From: Hevea brasiliensis
Taxonomy: Eukaryota > Streptophyta > Magnoliopsida > Malpighiales > Euphorbiaceae
NCBI RefSeq assembly: GCF_030052815.1
Contig: NC_079505.1
Location: 10,022,898 to 10,086,897, forward strand
DNA: 64,000 nt
Reading direction: 5' to 3'
In this document: piece after piece, positions 12,671-23,608 of the stretch
Numbering within the stretch: the stretch's first letter is position 1
Layout: every line of letters begins with the position of its first letter
The notes under the pieces: model-generated
What the model was told of the DNA's origin: nothing
The model's input: the letters and a program-made list of their open reading frames with translations, nothing else
Databases searched by the model: none
Made by a program: the position numbers and the translations under genes

Positions 12671-12735
12671 TCAAATATCAGTCAAAAACCACTCCTGAAC
12701 CTTAAAAGGTGGCAACTATTCTTTTTGGAGAGAAA
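12671..12735 (-). pseudogene. Relic of the CX10C small gene (third copy)
   Basis: About 65 bases match the 3' end of the 74-residue gene at 48545-48769 (tca.atatcagtcaa..aaccactcctga.cctt..aggtggcaa). One base is lost in the CAATAAACC stretch, which breaks the frame, and the match stops before the cysteines. Together with the matching flank at about 11960-12010 it shows that the locus was once present here. Confidence 0.6.
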
Positions 12736-12744
12736 TAAAAGAAA

Positions 12745-12905
12745 ATGAAGAATGAGCAAGATTGGTATAAAAAAAGAACAAGACTGGTATTAAAAAATTG
12801 GTATTAAAAGAAAGTCCCTAAAAAGATTGATGTGAAAAAATGAGTAAGATTAGTGTAAAAAAATAACAAGTTTGGCATCGAAAGAAAGCCAATAGAGAGA
12901 ATTTT
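12745..12905. repeat. Second block of the AAGATTGGTATCAAAA minisatellite
   Basis: The same degenerate core as at 10845-11360 (gcaagattggtat, ttaaaagaaagtcc, gccaatagagaga). It begins directly after the gene relic. Confidence 0.7.
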
Positions 12906-13539
12906 TAACATCACTAATCTTTCTCAATTCCTTATATAAGAATCTCTCTTTTTCTTTTTTTTTTTCTTTTTTTTTTCTTTAAATGACCTAAAATGTTACT
13001 ATTTAGTACTATTCATAAGAGTATTTTTGTCTTTTCCTATTTATTTATTAGTTATATTGATAATTAATATCTTATTTATAGACACTAAAATGATAAATTA
13101 AATTATTTCTAAATATTATTTTTTCTCATATTAATTTTCCACATTCTTTGATTTAAGACACATAAATTCTCATTAATCACGTGTCTCACTTATTAAGTCA
13201 TATAATCCACTTAATTTAATCACTTGTCTTAAAATAAATATAACCATAATATTCTTTCTACATATATTTTTATTTTTTTTATACTGTAAAAATTTGTCAA
13301 ACATACGCATCTCGAAATATTATAAAATATGCATAAAAAATTAAAAATTTTAAATTATATTTTCTTTTTTTTTTTCAAAAAAGGAATTAAGATATTTTTG
13401 TCTTCATCCTCATTTTATTATTATCTTTTACACTTGGCATTTTGATAGTAGTCCAACAAGGCATTGAACCAAAATCAGCTATGGTCATAGTAGAATTACT
13501 GAATTGCCATGAGAGAAAGGCCTTGGCTGTGACCGGTGT
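12906..13539. other. AT-rich upstream region of gene B
   Basis: No gene is supported. T-rich and AT-rich stretches continue to about 13430, after which base composition becomes more even approaching the gene B promoter. Confidence 0.6.
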
Positions 13540-13548
13540 CTATATATT
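13540..13548 (+). promoter_or_regulatory. Probable TATA box of gene B
   Basis: CTATATATT lies 67-75 bases before the ATG at 13615, followed by a C/T-rich leader (tctcacttgtttcc, cattctcactttcttg). The spacing leaves room for a short 5' UTR. The start site itself cannot be read from sequence. Confidence 0.5.
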
Positions 13549-13614
13549 CTCACTTGTTTCCACAATTCCCCATTATACATTCTCACTTTCTTGTGTCATC
13601 TTATCTAAGCTGCA

Positions 13615-16600
13615 ATGACCACCCACCGCTACATTAATGCCGACTTACAGGAGGCGGCCAAAAAGGGCAAACTTGATCCATTCAAGGCTTATCAGGGGAA
13701 TCTTGGTTGCCTACTGACCCCAAATGAAAACACAATATTACATATCTACCTTACCTCTTCAAAAAAAAGAACCACCAATTTTATAAAAGAGGTAGTTGGC
13801 ATTTGTCCGTCACTGTTACTGCAGGTCAATAACCACGGTGATACTCCGCTGCACATTGCAGCCAGGTGCGGGCATACTGATGCAGCAAAAGAGCTAATCG
13901 AACGGGCAAAGGCGTCAGTGCATCATGAAATAGATATAGAAAGGGGAGAAGGTCCAAAAAAGAGGGAAATGGAAGAAATGAAAGCTGTAAAGGAGATGTT
14001 AAGGATGAGAAATAAAAATGAAGAAACGGCATTGCATGAGGCTGCACGAAATGAAAAAGGTCTGGATGTTGTGAAAGAAATATTAAATTATGAAGTTCAT
14101 GATCATGATGGATTTAAATATTCTGCCAATGATTGTGAGGAAACTCCAATTTACCTGGCGGCTGAAAATGGATGTTATGAGATACTTGATAAACTGGTAT
14201 GTCATCAACAACTACTATCACCGACTTATGGCGGCCCCAATGGTAAAACGGCATTACATGCAGCAGTAGTGCAAAGCTCTTCCATAAGTTTAGGTCAATC
14301 AGTAAAATGTGAGTTTCGAATATCTTTCTATTTAACTTTTTTATAGAGATAATACGTGCGAAACATCGATCATTTTATCAATATTATTATTGGCAAGTCC
14401 TTTTTTTTTTTCTTTTTTCTATAACTGTAAATAATAGTAGCTGAAAATGGCGTTAGACAACTATAAACACCAAAACCCAAGATGAGCTTAATAATAAAAA
14501 AATAATAATAAATATCATGTATATACACACATATTTAATTTTAATGCTTTAGAGGAGTATTGAAAATTTTGTTTTATTCAAAAAAAGTATTATATTTTAA
14601 ATTTCTGATCTTTTGCATTATTTAAATAAATTTGCATGATAGTTGTATCATTAAATTCAATATTTATTGAAGTAAAAAATTTTAATTTTTGTATAAAATA
14701 AAGAGAAATAATTAATTGTAAATTTCTCATTATTTAAAAAAGCTTGAATAATAAATTAAGGATCTTGATATTATAAATTATGAATTGGTCTTGTTGACTT
14801 TCTTCCAGTGGTGATGATAAACAAGCTAATGGACAGAGGCAAAAGATTACTCGGAGTAACAGATGAAAGACTATGGACCTCATTCCAATATGCTGCGCAT
14901 AAAGGTAAAACTCAAGTGGTCCAAAAGCTATTAGATAATGATAAATATAGTGCTTACAATGCCAATAACGATTGGAAGAGGATTGCTCTTCAATCTTCCC
15001 ATTGTAGCCTGTCGAGGATTCCAATACGGATATAAGTTTCAATATCATGTATCTAATAATGTTAAAACTAATATTAAATTCAATACTTCTTGCATTGGAA
15101 ATTTTAAATTTTTCTGAAAGTAAATGAGAAATCAGAACAATTGATTTATCAAAAACTCAGTTGATCAGATTAAACCTGGCTAAGTTGACTGGTTTACTAG
15201 TTACTTGGCCAATTAATTTTGATTCAGCATAGGTTTATGAAAAGTAGGTTTTGTGGGCAAACCGAATCAGACCAAGGTCCGATTCCCAATTAAATTGGTT
15301 CAACTGTTTAGTCCGGTTCGATTTTTAAAATCAGAGTCATACATAAAAATACATCAAGTTCTATTTAAATTCATGATATTTTTTATATAGATTAGGTATA
15401 TAAATCAAACTATACACTCAATTGTAGGAAAGAATTTTTCATTAATAATTATGAATTTGGTCCTGTTGACTTTTCTTCCAGAGATGATAGACTCACTATT
15501 GGATACATGGAGTAACTTGGCCAAAGAAACAGATGAAAAAGGATGGACTCCACTTCACTATGCTGTGTATAAAGGTTATACTCCAGTGGTTCGAATGCTA
15601 TTAGATAGGGATAAGGATAAATCTAGTGCTTACATTGCCGATAATGATTGGAAGAGGACTGCTCTTCACATTGCAGCGTGTCGAGGCTTCCAAGACATAG
15701 TGAAAGAGATCATTTCTAAATGCCCAGGTTGCAGCGAACTTACTGACAAAAGAGGCTGGAATGTTCTTCACTATGCAGTGATCAGCAAAAGTGATAAAGT
15801 AATAAAAGAAGTGCTCAAACATTCATCATTGCTTTGCCTTTTAAATAAGAAAGATGTTGAAGGAAATACGCCTGTCCATCTATATAAAGCTTATCATCCC
15901 AGTTTGCCTGCCTTCATAGAAAAACGAGATGTATTCTTGTTTTGGAGAAAACTGCACTATCAAATCACAGGATACTCATCCTCAAAGAAGGTCAGTCAAC
16001 TAACATATATCTTGTCACACTATAAATATTACTTTTTATTCTTATTGAGCAAAATATGGGATAAGTTGACTATTTTTTCTTTTTTTTTAATAACTAATAC
16101 TATAATGCTAACATTAATAAATGCGAGAAATTTAACCCGAGACTTTGTACTCTCTATGTCCTTTAAATTATATAATAAAATTAGACTTGAGACATATTAA
16201 CAAATATTGACTCTTGGGATCAATATTAGTTTATTATAGTAACAATGATATAAAAGTAAGAACTATAGAAACGAACTTTAAGTGAATAAAAATATCTTTA
16301 ATTTTTTTTTTGTGTTATTTATAATATTAAAAATTAATTTTATAAAAATATAATTAATTGACCTATCATTTAAAAAAAACACAAAAAAAAGGATTAACAA
16401 CTGTCCAAGTTGATTGTTAATAAATTAGAATCGGTTGCTATCGATTTAACAACCGATTCAATTGGTTGCATTGAAGTTGGTTGCTAAATCGACTGGCAAT
16501 CAATTTTAATTACTTGTAAAAATTAGTTATAATTTTTTTTTAATATTGCAAAAATTAAAATAAGAGAAAAAAAAATCATATCCTAACTTTTTTATAAGTA

Positions 16601-17644
16601 ATCGTAAACGTACTAAGTAATTAGTATATCTAGTGGCCATAGGTGCGTTCAAATTTTTTAAATTTCCTTTGATCATGCCTTGTATTTAAAGAGTATATTA
16701 AATAATAATTAGCCTTTTCTAGTCTTTTAAATATTCATTTAATATCTTTTTAATTTTTATTAATTATTAAATTAATATTTATTATACTAATGAGTTTTAA
16801 GTTAATAATACTAGAGTCATCTCTAAGACTATAAGATTTCAAATTTAAATCTCAGTTAGAGCTTAATGAATAAAAAAATTAAAAAAATTATTATATTTAT
16901 ATATAATAGATATGACTCTTATTATTATCACTATTATTCAAAAAATCTTATGAGCAAATAATAATTAATCCAAAAAAGATTCTTTTAAATGTATTAAAAG
17001 AAATGATATCGTTTTTTTTTTAATTATTTTTCAAAGTAACTAATATTCTGAAAGTGTTGCAGAATGAAATTTTAAAATTGATGACAGAACTTGGCGCTGG
17101 ACCATTAGGGGAAATTTCAAATACAGAAGGAGAAATGAGAAAGGAAAAAATGATACATAAATTTGAAAAGGTCAAAGACTCTCATTTGGTAGCTGCAGCA
17201 CTTATAGCAACAGTAACTTTTGCCGCAGCATTTACCATACCCGGTGGTTATATAAGTGATGAAAACGATTTGAAGAAGGGAACTCCTATCTTAAGCAAAA
17301 GTTGGACTTTCAAAGCATTTATAGTTTCAGATACCATAGCTATGGTTTTATCTACTTGTTCTGTCTTTACCCACCTTATGCTGATGATCTTAGGATTTGG
17401 GGAAGCATACTATTGGTTAATAAGATGTGCCTTCGGTTTTCTATTCTATGCTATGGTAGCAATGGTGATTACATTTGTGGCAGGCATTTATGCAGTTTTA
17501 GCACCATCCTTAGGGTTTGGTATATGTATTATCGGATTTAGCTTCTTCCTCTTCCTACTTTATTCGATTGCAAGTGTATCATGGGGTTTGTATTCCTCGG
17601 ATGACGACATCTACGACCAACTGGAAACTTTGTAAGTAGTTTTC

Positions 17645-17687
<43 letters not shown>

Positions 17688-17925
17688 TTTAATTTTGTTA
17701 ATTTTTTTTCATGATTTTTACTATTTTATTCACTATTGAAGCTCGTGGTTGACTGGCGGAATCCTTCCTTTGTTGGGAATCTTCAAGTCTCTGTTCGGAA
17801 TTTTCTCTTCTTTGTTGGCAGACTTGTTAAGTTGGCTTTTTGCGCCGCTTTTGGCGGTGATCCTTTTGATTTGGGCGTTTAAACTCATCCTTCAAAAATT
17901 GATGAGCGAAATTAGAAGAAGTTAG
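13615..17925 (+). CDS. Ankyrin-repeat/PGG-domain membrane protein, gene B (complete, four exons)
   Basis: Exons are 13615-14293, 15482-15990, 17063-17631 and 17742-17925. They join to 1941 bases, 646 codons plus TAG, with no internal stop. The join E227 is split G|AG and residue 586 is split TT|C. Ankyrin repeats: about 37-60, 74-98, 136-160, 174-197 and 208-220 in exon 1; then GWTPLHYAVYKG, RTALHIAACRGFQDIV, GWNVLHYAVIS and GNTPVHLY in exon 2. Exon 3 carries KFEKVKDSHLVAAALIATVT, the PGG motif (about 456-458) and four hydrophobic segments. Exon 4 adds another hydrophobic helix and a basic end. The family sits in plant membranes, with ankyrin repeats facing the cytosol; known members (ACD6, ITN1) work in defence or salt/ABA signalling. 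The donor of exon 1 (ag|gtcaat) is not consensus; the nearby stronger gtgagt donor at 14309 would give TAG at the junction with exon 2. Intron 3 holds a (TA)n run. Specific function is unknown. Confidence 0.9.
14809..15035 (+). pseudogene. Decayed duplicate of exon 2 inside gene B intron 1
   Basis: An intact-looking acceptor (ttgttgactttcttccag) precedes a frame that aligns with exon 2: VTDERLWTSFQYAAHKGKTQ and NANNDWKRIAL match VTDEKGWTPLHYAVYKG and ADNDWKRTAL. Where exon 2 reads ALHIAACRGFQ, an indel shifts the frame and a TAA follows at 15033-15035. The phase fits exon 1 (G|TG gives Val), so inclusion would be in frame and then terminate early. No good donor is nearby (weak gtatct at 15049). 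It is a tandem exon duplicate that has lost function, unless it serves as a poison exon. Confidence 0.75.
15170..15330. repeat. Dispersed repeat with ACTGGTT/GGTTCGATTT motifs
   Basis: About 150 bases rich in GTTGACTGGTTTACTAG and CAACTGTTTAGTCCGGTTCG. A similar sequence lies in reverse orientation at about 21380-21545. It looks like a short dispersed repeat of unknown class sitting in intron 1 of gene B. Confidence 0.4.
16379..16530. mobile_element. CACTA-derived fragment in gene B intron 2
   Basis: CACAAAAAAAAGGATTAACAAC followed by repeated AATCGGTTGCTA / TTTAACAACCGATT motifs resembles the right end of the CACTA element at 19557-21251 in reverse orientation. No clear far end or target duplication is visible, so it is probably a broken copy. 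Confidence 0.45.
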
Positions 17926-18529
17926 TCAATCGATTCATCAGGTGTCATTAGATCCCAACAGCAAAACAGACGTATGATTGCTAATACAGCGTGGAATGAA
18001 AATGTCATTTAAATTTATTTTCATTTTTTTTTCTTTGAAAACATTTAGAAGGAAAAAAAAAATGTTACTATTACAATTTCTTATCCTAAAGGCAGAATAC
18101 TCATTAGCCTAATGGCATATCTGTACGTGGCATGTATAAAATTTACTATAAAAAATAATTTTATTATAAAATATGCATGCAAACAATTCTAGAAGGAAAA
18201 TTCATTAGAATAATAATTAAAATCAAGTTTTCAATTTAGAGTTAAGTTCTATATTTGTTTTACGAAAAAATAAATTTTTTTTATAAAAAATATTTTCAAA
18301 AAAATTATTTTATGTTATATGATTGAAAAATAATTTTTTTTTAGTGTTTGGTGCACATTAATAATTTCATGAAAAATCATTCATTTCTGCCAAGAATATC
18401 TTTAAAAATTAAATATATTTTCTATTATTTAATTACAGTGTTAAAAAATATTGAAAAATATCTTTTAGTGTTTGATATGCATAGAGAATATTACAGCCTA
18501 TTTATAATGTTAGACTGATGGTAGGCAAG
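17926..18529 (+). other. 3' flank of gene B
   Basis: The first ~250 bases align with the 3' flanks of genes A and C (acatttagaagga, cattagcctaatggcat). A degraded MITE-like stretch follows at about 18246-18370. No other gene is seen. Confidence 0.55.
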
Positions 18530-18760
18530 GGTAAGCTAAGTGATATTGCCATGGATTTTCAGATTCCTAGCTCGTAATCAATTCTTGTATCCTGGGTGAG
18601 CTGAAATAAATAAAGAAAATGAAGTCATTGAACTCCATTATTAACTTGAGCAAGTGACTATCAATACTCACTTTCATTATTTGTTTCAGGTCACCCAGGA
18701 TATAAGCATTGGTTACCAACTAAAGATATAAAAATCCACGGCAACATCACTAAGGCTACC
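18530..18760. repeat. Long imperfect hairpin (MITE or small-RNA precursor candidate)
   Basis: The arm at 18530-18609 and the reverse complement of 18681-18760 align over nearly 80 bases with scattered mismatches: AGTGATATTGCCATGGATTT against AGTGATGTTGCCGTGGATTT, and TATCCTGGGTGAGCTGAAAT against TATCCTGGGTGACCTGAAAC. The loop is about 70 bases. A single RNA copy would fold into one long stem. It has no coding frame. It may be a MITE, or a young microRNA/siRNA hairpin derived from one. Confidence 0.7.
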
Positions 18761-19556
18761 AAACTATGTATTAATTAATCACAATACAATATTCATGCCT
18801 TGAAACATTGTTAATGTCATGATAAGTATATTATAATTTACAAACAAAATACTCTCAGCTAATAACATAAGCACATTTAGGGGTTAGAAATTACATTCAT
18901 ATAAACGATAGAACAAGCTATTTATTATTACGAACACAAGCTGAAATTATTTCAGCCTATATTATGCAAAATTCTTTAAGCATATTATTCAATAGCTACT
19001 TCAAAATGCAGGGGAAAAAAAGTGAACAAGGGTTTTTGCTATTTTTTAGGAAAAAAAGTGAAAATATATGCAAATAAATTTATAATAATATTAATTAACC
19101 TAATTATTATAAATAATTGAAATAAATACGCAAAAGGATAAATTAGTTAGGCAGACATAGAGAAATTTATAAATTTCTATGCGCTAAAGTGTGTGTGTCT
19201 ACTTAATTTGCCACAGCCAGACATTAGAGCGAAACCATCACTATCACGAACGATAAAGCCTGCACCAAGATTACCATTCTCATCCCGTGCAGTATCACAA
19301 TCGACCTTAACAGTGCCGCTAGGAGGTGGCTGCCAACGAGTTTGTGCTCTCGCTACTGTCAGCTTCCCCAACTTCAGTTCAAACAATTTTATTGAATGTA
19401 CACTACTAATTCATTATTTTATCATATTTAAACTTTGTTTTTTTCGGTTGTATTACTTCATCCGAAAGGTATTGGATCAAATAGAACACTAGTATAAAAC
19501 AAATCTGAAGCAAAGAGTGATACACTCTCAATCTAACATGTAAAAAGTTCGATATA
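18761..19556. other. Intergenic DNA around the LINE scrap
   Basis: Apart from the LINE RNase H fragment at 19177-19386 I see only unremarkable AT-rich sequence. Confidence 0.5.
19177..19386 (-). pseudogene. LINE RNase H-like domain fragment
   Basis: The frame reads RWQPPPSGTVKVDCDTARDE, then LGAGFIVRDSDGFALMSG. This is the start of the plant non-LTR-retrotransposon RNase H-like domain: the W.PP..G..KV..D opening and the GAG.(I/V)RDS.G strand are typical. Only about 60 residues survive, without the later catalytic motifs, and no reverse transcriptase lies nearby, so it is a dead scrap. It sits between the hairpin and the CACTA element. Confidence 0.7.
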
Positions 19557-21251
19557 CACTATAAAAAAAAATAAATAAAAAAAAAATAAAATCAGTTTTA
19601 CAACGAATTATTGCAACTAACTGAAATCGGTTGTTATAAGCAATTAATTTTGTAACTGATTTGTGATTTTATTTTTTTTAATAAAATGATTAATTTTAAA
19701 AAATTTAACAACCGATTCAAGAATTGATTACTTAATTTATTGCTAATCTTTATTTTAAGAACCTTAAATTATTATTTTTTATTTGTAACCGATTTGTGAA
19801 TCGGTTGTTAATAGCAACCGATTGTTGAAATCAATTAAAATAGGTTGCTAAATTAAAATAGGTTGCTAATAGCAACTAACCAATTTTACAACCTTTTTTT
19901 TTCCTAAAAATTTTTCGCCCTTATTTATTTATTTATTTATTTTTTATTTGCAACTAATTTGTAAAATAGTTGCTATTTAGTAAACGATTTTTGCAACCGA
20001 TTGTAGTAATCGATTTTGCAATCAATTGCAAATTGGTTGTAAAATTCACCCCTCCCCCACCCCAAAAAAAAATTCATCCAATTTTTAAAAGAAATTAGCA
20101 ACCGACAATCGGTTGTTAATTCGCTTATATAAACTACTACTCATTTTCCTTCTCCACTACTCATTTTTTTTCCCACGACTCATTTTTTCTCTTTTTCTTC
20201 CTTTTCTCTCATTTTCTTCATCTTCTTTTTTATTCTCATCTTTTTTTATTATCATCTTTTTTCTAACATATTTTCTTCATCATTTTTTCTTTCTCATCTA
20301 ATTTTTTCATCATTTTTTTCTCATTTATTTTCTTCTTCACTTTTTCTTTCTCATATATTTTCTTCTTCATCATTTATTTCTTTCTCATCTATTTTCTTTT
20401 TCATCATCTTTTTTTTTTCTCATCTATTTTCTTCATCATCATTTTTTTTCTCATCTTTTTTCTTTTTTATCTTCTTTTTCTTTTTCATTTTTTTATTTAA
20501 TTTATTTTTCTTTTGCATAAAATAAAAAATTTTGTACAAATATATTTTTTGTTAGTAAATTATTTTTAGTATTAATTTTTAGTAATTTTTTTGTTATATT
20601 ATATATATATGATAATTTTTTTAGTAATTTGTCTTATAAATATATTTTTATATTTAATTTTTTGTTAATATTTGTATAATAGTTATTATTAGCAATTTTT
20701 TATAATATTTTTATATTAATTTTAGTGCTAATTTTCATTAATAATTTATTATTTTAGTAAATTTTAAAAATTTTATTTATTTGAAAATTTAATTTTTTTA
20801 TAATTTTTTTAAATTAGCGACCGACTTTTCGATTACTAAATTAGTTACAAATAGCAGCCGATTTGCAAAATAGTTGCAAAATTACAAAATTAAATATACT
20901 AAATTTTTTGTAACTGATTATGTTTTGGTTGCTATTAGCAACTGATTTTGGTGAATAAATTAGTTGCTACTAGTTTTTTACCAAAAGTTTTATTTTTTAA
21001 GTTTAATTAATTTAGCAACCGATTTGGTCGTTGGTTGCTATTTGCAGCCGATTTAATTATCGGTTGCTATTTACAACTAGGCTCATTGTAATTGACTGAA
21101 TCAGTTGTTAAATTTAATAACCCATTTTAAGGGATTAGCAGCTGATTTAATTGTTAGTTGCTATTTGTAACTAGGCTCATTGCAACCGATTTTAAGGGAT
21201 TAACAACCAATTTGGTTGGTTGCTAATCCTATTCTTTTTTTTTTTTTAGTG
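19557..21251. mobile_element. Non-autonomous CACTA transposon (1695 bp)
   Basis: The left end is CACTATAAAAAAAA and the right end is TTTTTTTTTAGTG (reverse complement CACTAAAAAAA). ATA is duplicated on both sides (19554-19556 and 21252-21254), the 3-bp TSD expected for CACTA/EnSpm. Both subterminal zones carry many direct and inverted copies of GCAACCGATT / AATCGGTTGCTA, the likely transposase-binding repeats. The middle (about 20125-20560) starts with a TATATAAA-like box and a long C/T-rich tract of catttt/cttctt units, then T-rich DNA. No transposase frame is present, so it would need one supplied in trans. Confidence 0.88.
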
Positions 21252-21254
21252 ATA

Positions 21255-21611
21255 ATCTTCTAATTCAATCAACACCATATGGTACAGATAAGTACCAATG
21301 ATACGAATCAAAGGCAAAGATAAGAAACTTAGCAGCAATCAAACGAACAAATTAGAATGTTAATATTCATTGTGAAGAGTGTTATTAATTGGAACTGGAT
21401 CGGATCACTGGATTGAACCGATTTAATAAAAAATCAAACTAGTGACTGATTCAGTTCAAACTGAAACCCTCATTTTATATAAATCAAAATCAACCTGTGC
21501 AACTGACTAGGCAACCAGTGAACTGGTTGAGGGTGCCAAATGAGATCAAATGGATGTAACTAAAGATGAGGGTGCCAAATGACTTTGTGCAAAGTTCAGA
21601 GACCAAAAGAT
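21255..21611. other. Intergenic DNA before the gene C duplicate
   Basis: It contains, in reverse orientation, the ACTGGTT-type dispersed repeat also seen at 15170-15330 (here about 21380-21545). No gene is seen. The duplicated gene A segment begins at about 21612 (tggcccataatttt). Confidence 0.5.
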
Positions 21612-21925
21612 GGCCCATAATTTTAAATTTATAGAATTAAAATGTATCTTTTGTATATATTTGGCATTGATTATGGGTTTGAACTTAATAATTCCAATAT
21701 CACTAAAGCATAACTCATTAAAAAGGCAAGCCAGGGTAAGGTTGGGTGTATGGGATAGTCTAACCAGGTCTTAGATGATCTTGTTCCATGCTGAGTTTTT
21801 CTGACTTATTATTATTAATAAAATTATTACTTATAGGAAAAGAAAGTGAAGAAATCTTTAAATTAATTCAATTTTAGATATACAAGAACTAATTAGTATA
21901 TTTTTAACATATATTAGGAGTAAAT

Positions 21926-22650
21926 TGTCGCGACCCAAATCATAGGCCAGACCGGCACTAAGACTTGGATCAGCATAAGGCGCCCAAAGCCCGTAATAAG
22001 TCTAACTATTTATTAGCCTAACCTTGAAGCCCATATATAATCCCACTTTCAAGAAATCAACCGGACAGAGTCCGGCCATAAACTGAACCTTCCAATGGAG
22101 ATTTTTTTTCTCACCCGACCTGTGATCACAATATACATATATATAGGGAGCTCAGCTCTCCCTCACAATCATCAACAAGTCAATATAAGATCAAATGGGA
22201 GTTTAACTCCCTCATCCAACATGATCATCCATCCACTAATTCCACATACATAGATTAATAAGTTTACAATTCCAAAATAATTAATCTTATAATCCCAAGC
22301 TGAGTAAAATGGTTCTCCGCAGGTAGAGGTCTAGAATTCAAATTTAACAATACAAAATACGAAAATAACAGTTAGTAGACCTGCGAGGTAGGAAGTAGGT
22401 TAAACACAAGGATAAGCTCTCCTGTATCCTAGAAAAATGGGTGAACAGAACTGAGCGTTCGACTCATAGGGTAAAATATTGATTTTACATATAAGTTCTA
22501 TAACTACCTAAATCTTATGCATTCCTAAGAATGAATGCAACACCTTCACACAATTCAAACAGGTCAAGTCATAATCATACGAAAAGCAATCTAGAGCACT
22601 CACACACCCGTGTGTCACATCTATACTCACACACACACACACACACACAT

Positions 22651-22686
<36 letters not shown>

Positions 22687-23425
22687 GGGAGCTGATCCCC
22701 TATACAACTCTCTTAGTTCCAACCTCTGCCAATGAGATAAACTCAAAACTGGACTTTCTCTTAATATCCAAATACGAGGGCCAGTAAGATCAAGTCAAAA
22801 CTATGCCTACCCCAACTTATCCATAAAAAGGATCCGGTCCCAGCGAGTCAAGCTTCAACCGCGTCTACCCGTCCTACCCATATCTATATACACAACACAT
22901 ACACACCCACTCACACACACAACTCCAGACCGCCATAAAATAACAATCACAACAATATCACCAAGAAAAAATGTAATATAAAGCGTGCCTAATATTTACT
23001 ACATACACATATGTATAAGTGATGCATGAACATGCTTTGAATATAATAATATTGAAATTATAACTAAAATCAATATCTACTCACAGAGTGAATGACCCGA
23101 CTGCAGCTAGTCCGACTAGATAGAAGAAGATTGGCCGGCACCGTTCACCTATACATATACATTGACCTCTATCAATTAAGTGACATAATTAACCAATTAA
23201 TTTAATCTATAAAAGCAAGAATAAATCCTAAGATATTGTCAAAATTTCGACAGAGTTTTCCTTGTAACTAGACCTAACCCCCTGCATGAAAATTCAATAA
23301 AATGCAACACACAGGGTCTCAAGCCCATAATAGCAACAACATCATAAGGCCCCTCTTGGACCTGCCAAACCAGACAATACTCAAGTGATTATACAAAATA
23401 ATTATTTAAAAATTTAGGATTTACA
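21926..23425. mobile_element. Solo LTR, family W (1500 bp), in gene C intron
   Basis: The element begins TGTCGCGACC and ends GGATTTACA, with TG...CA ends and a perfect 5-bp duplication TAAAT (21921-21925 and 23426-23430). The gene A intron has the uninterrupted site (gagtaaataatatataatcc near 5995-6015), so the insertion is directly demonstrated. An (AC)n(AT)n microsatellite lies at about 22627-22687. Orientation is not clear, since both ends would suit either strand, and no coding region is inside. Confidence 0.88.
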
Positions 23426-23608
23426 TAAATAATAACTAATCCAAAAAATTTGCCTTTAAGTAAATAATAAATTGAGCAATACAAAATTGGTATAAGTAAT
23501 TTGAGAAATGGTACAAAAGAAATTATACCTTTTTGTTTTAGCCAAACAATAGAAATTTTATCTTTTTTTCAATCATTTTTCAAAGTAATTAATATTTTAA
23601 AAATGCAG

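Noticed and set aside
14294..14346. Extension of gene B exon 1 to the open-frame end, or use of the gtgagt donor at 14309
   Set aside because: Joining at 14308 to the exon 2 acceptor creates TAG at the junction; joining at 14293 gives a Glu codon and the family's usual exon phase.
22627..22687. AC-rich repeats as a possible CRISPR-like or satellite array
   Set aside because: It is a simple (AC)n(AT)n microsatellite inside a solo LTR; there are no spacers.
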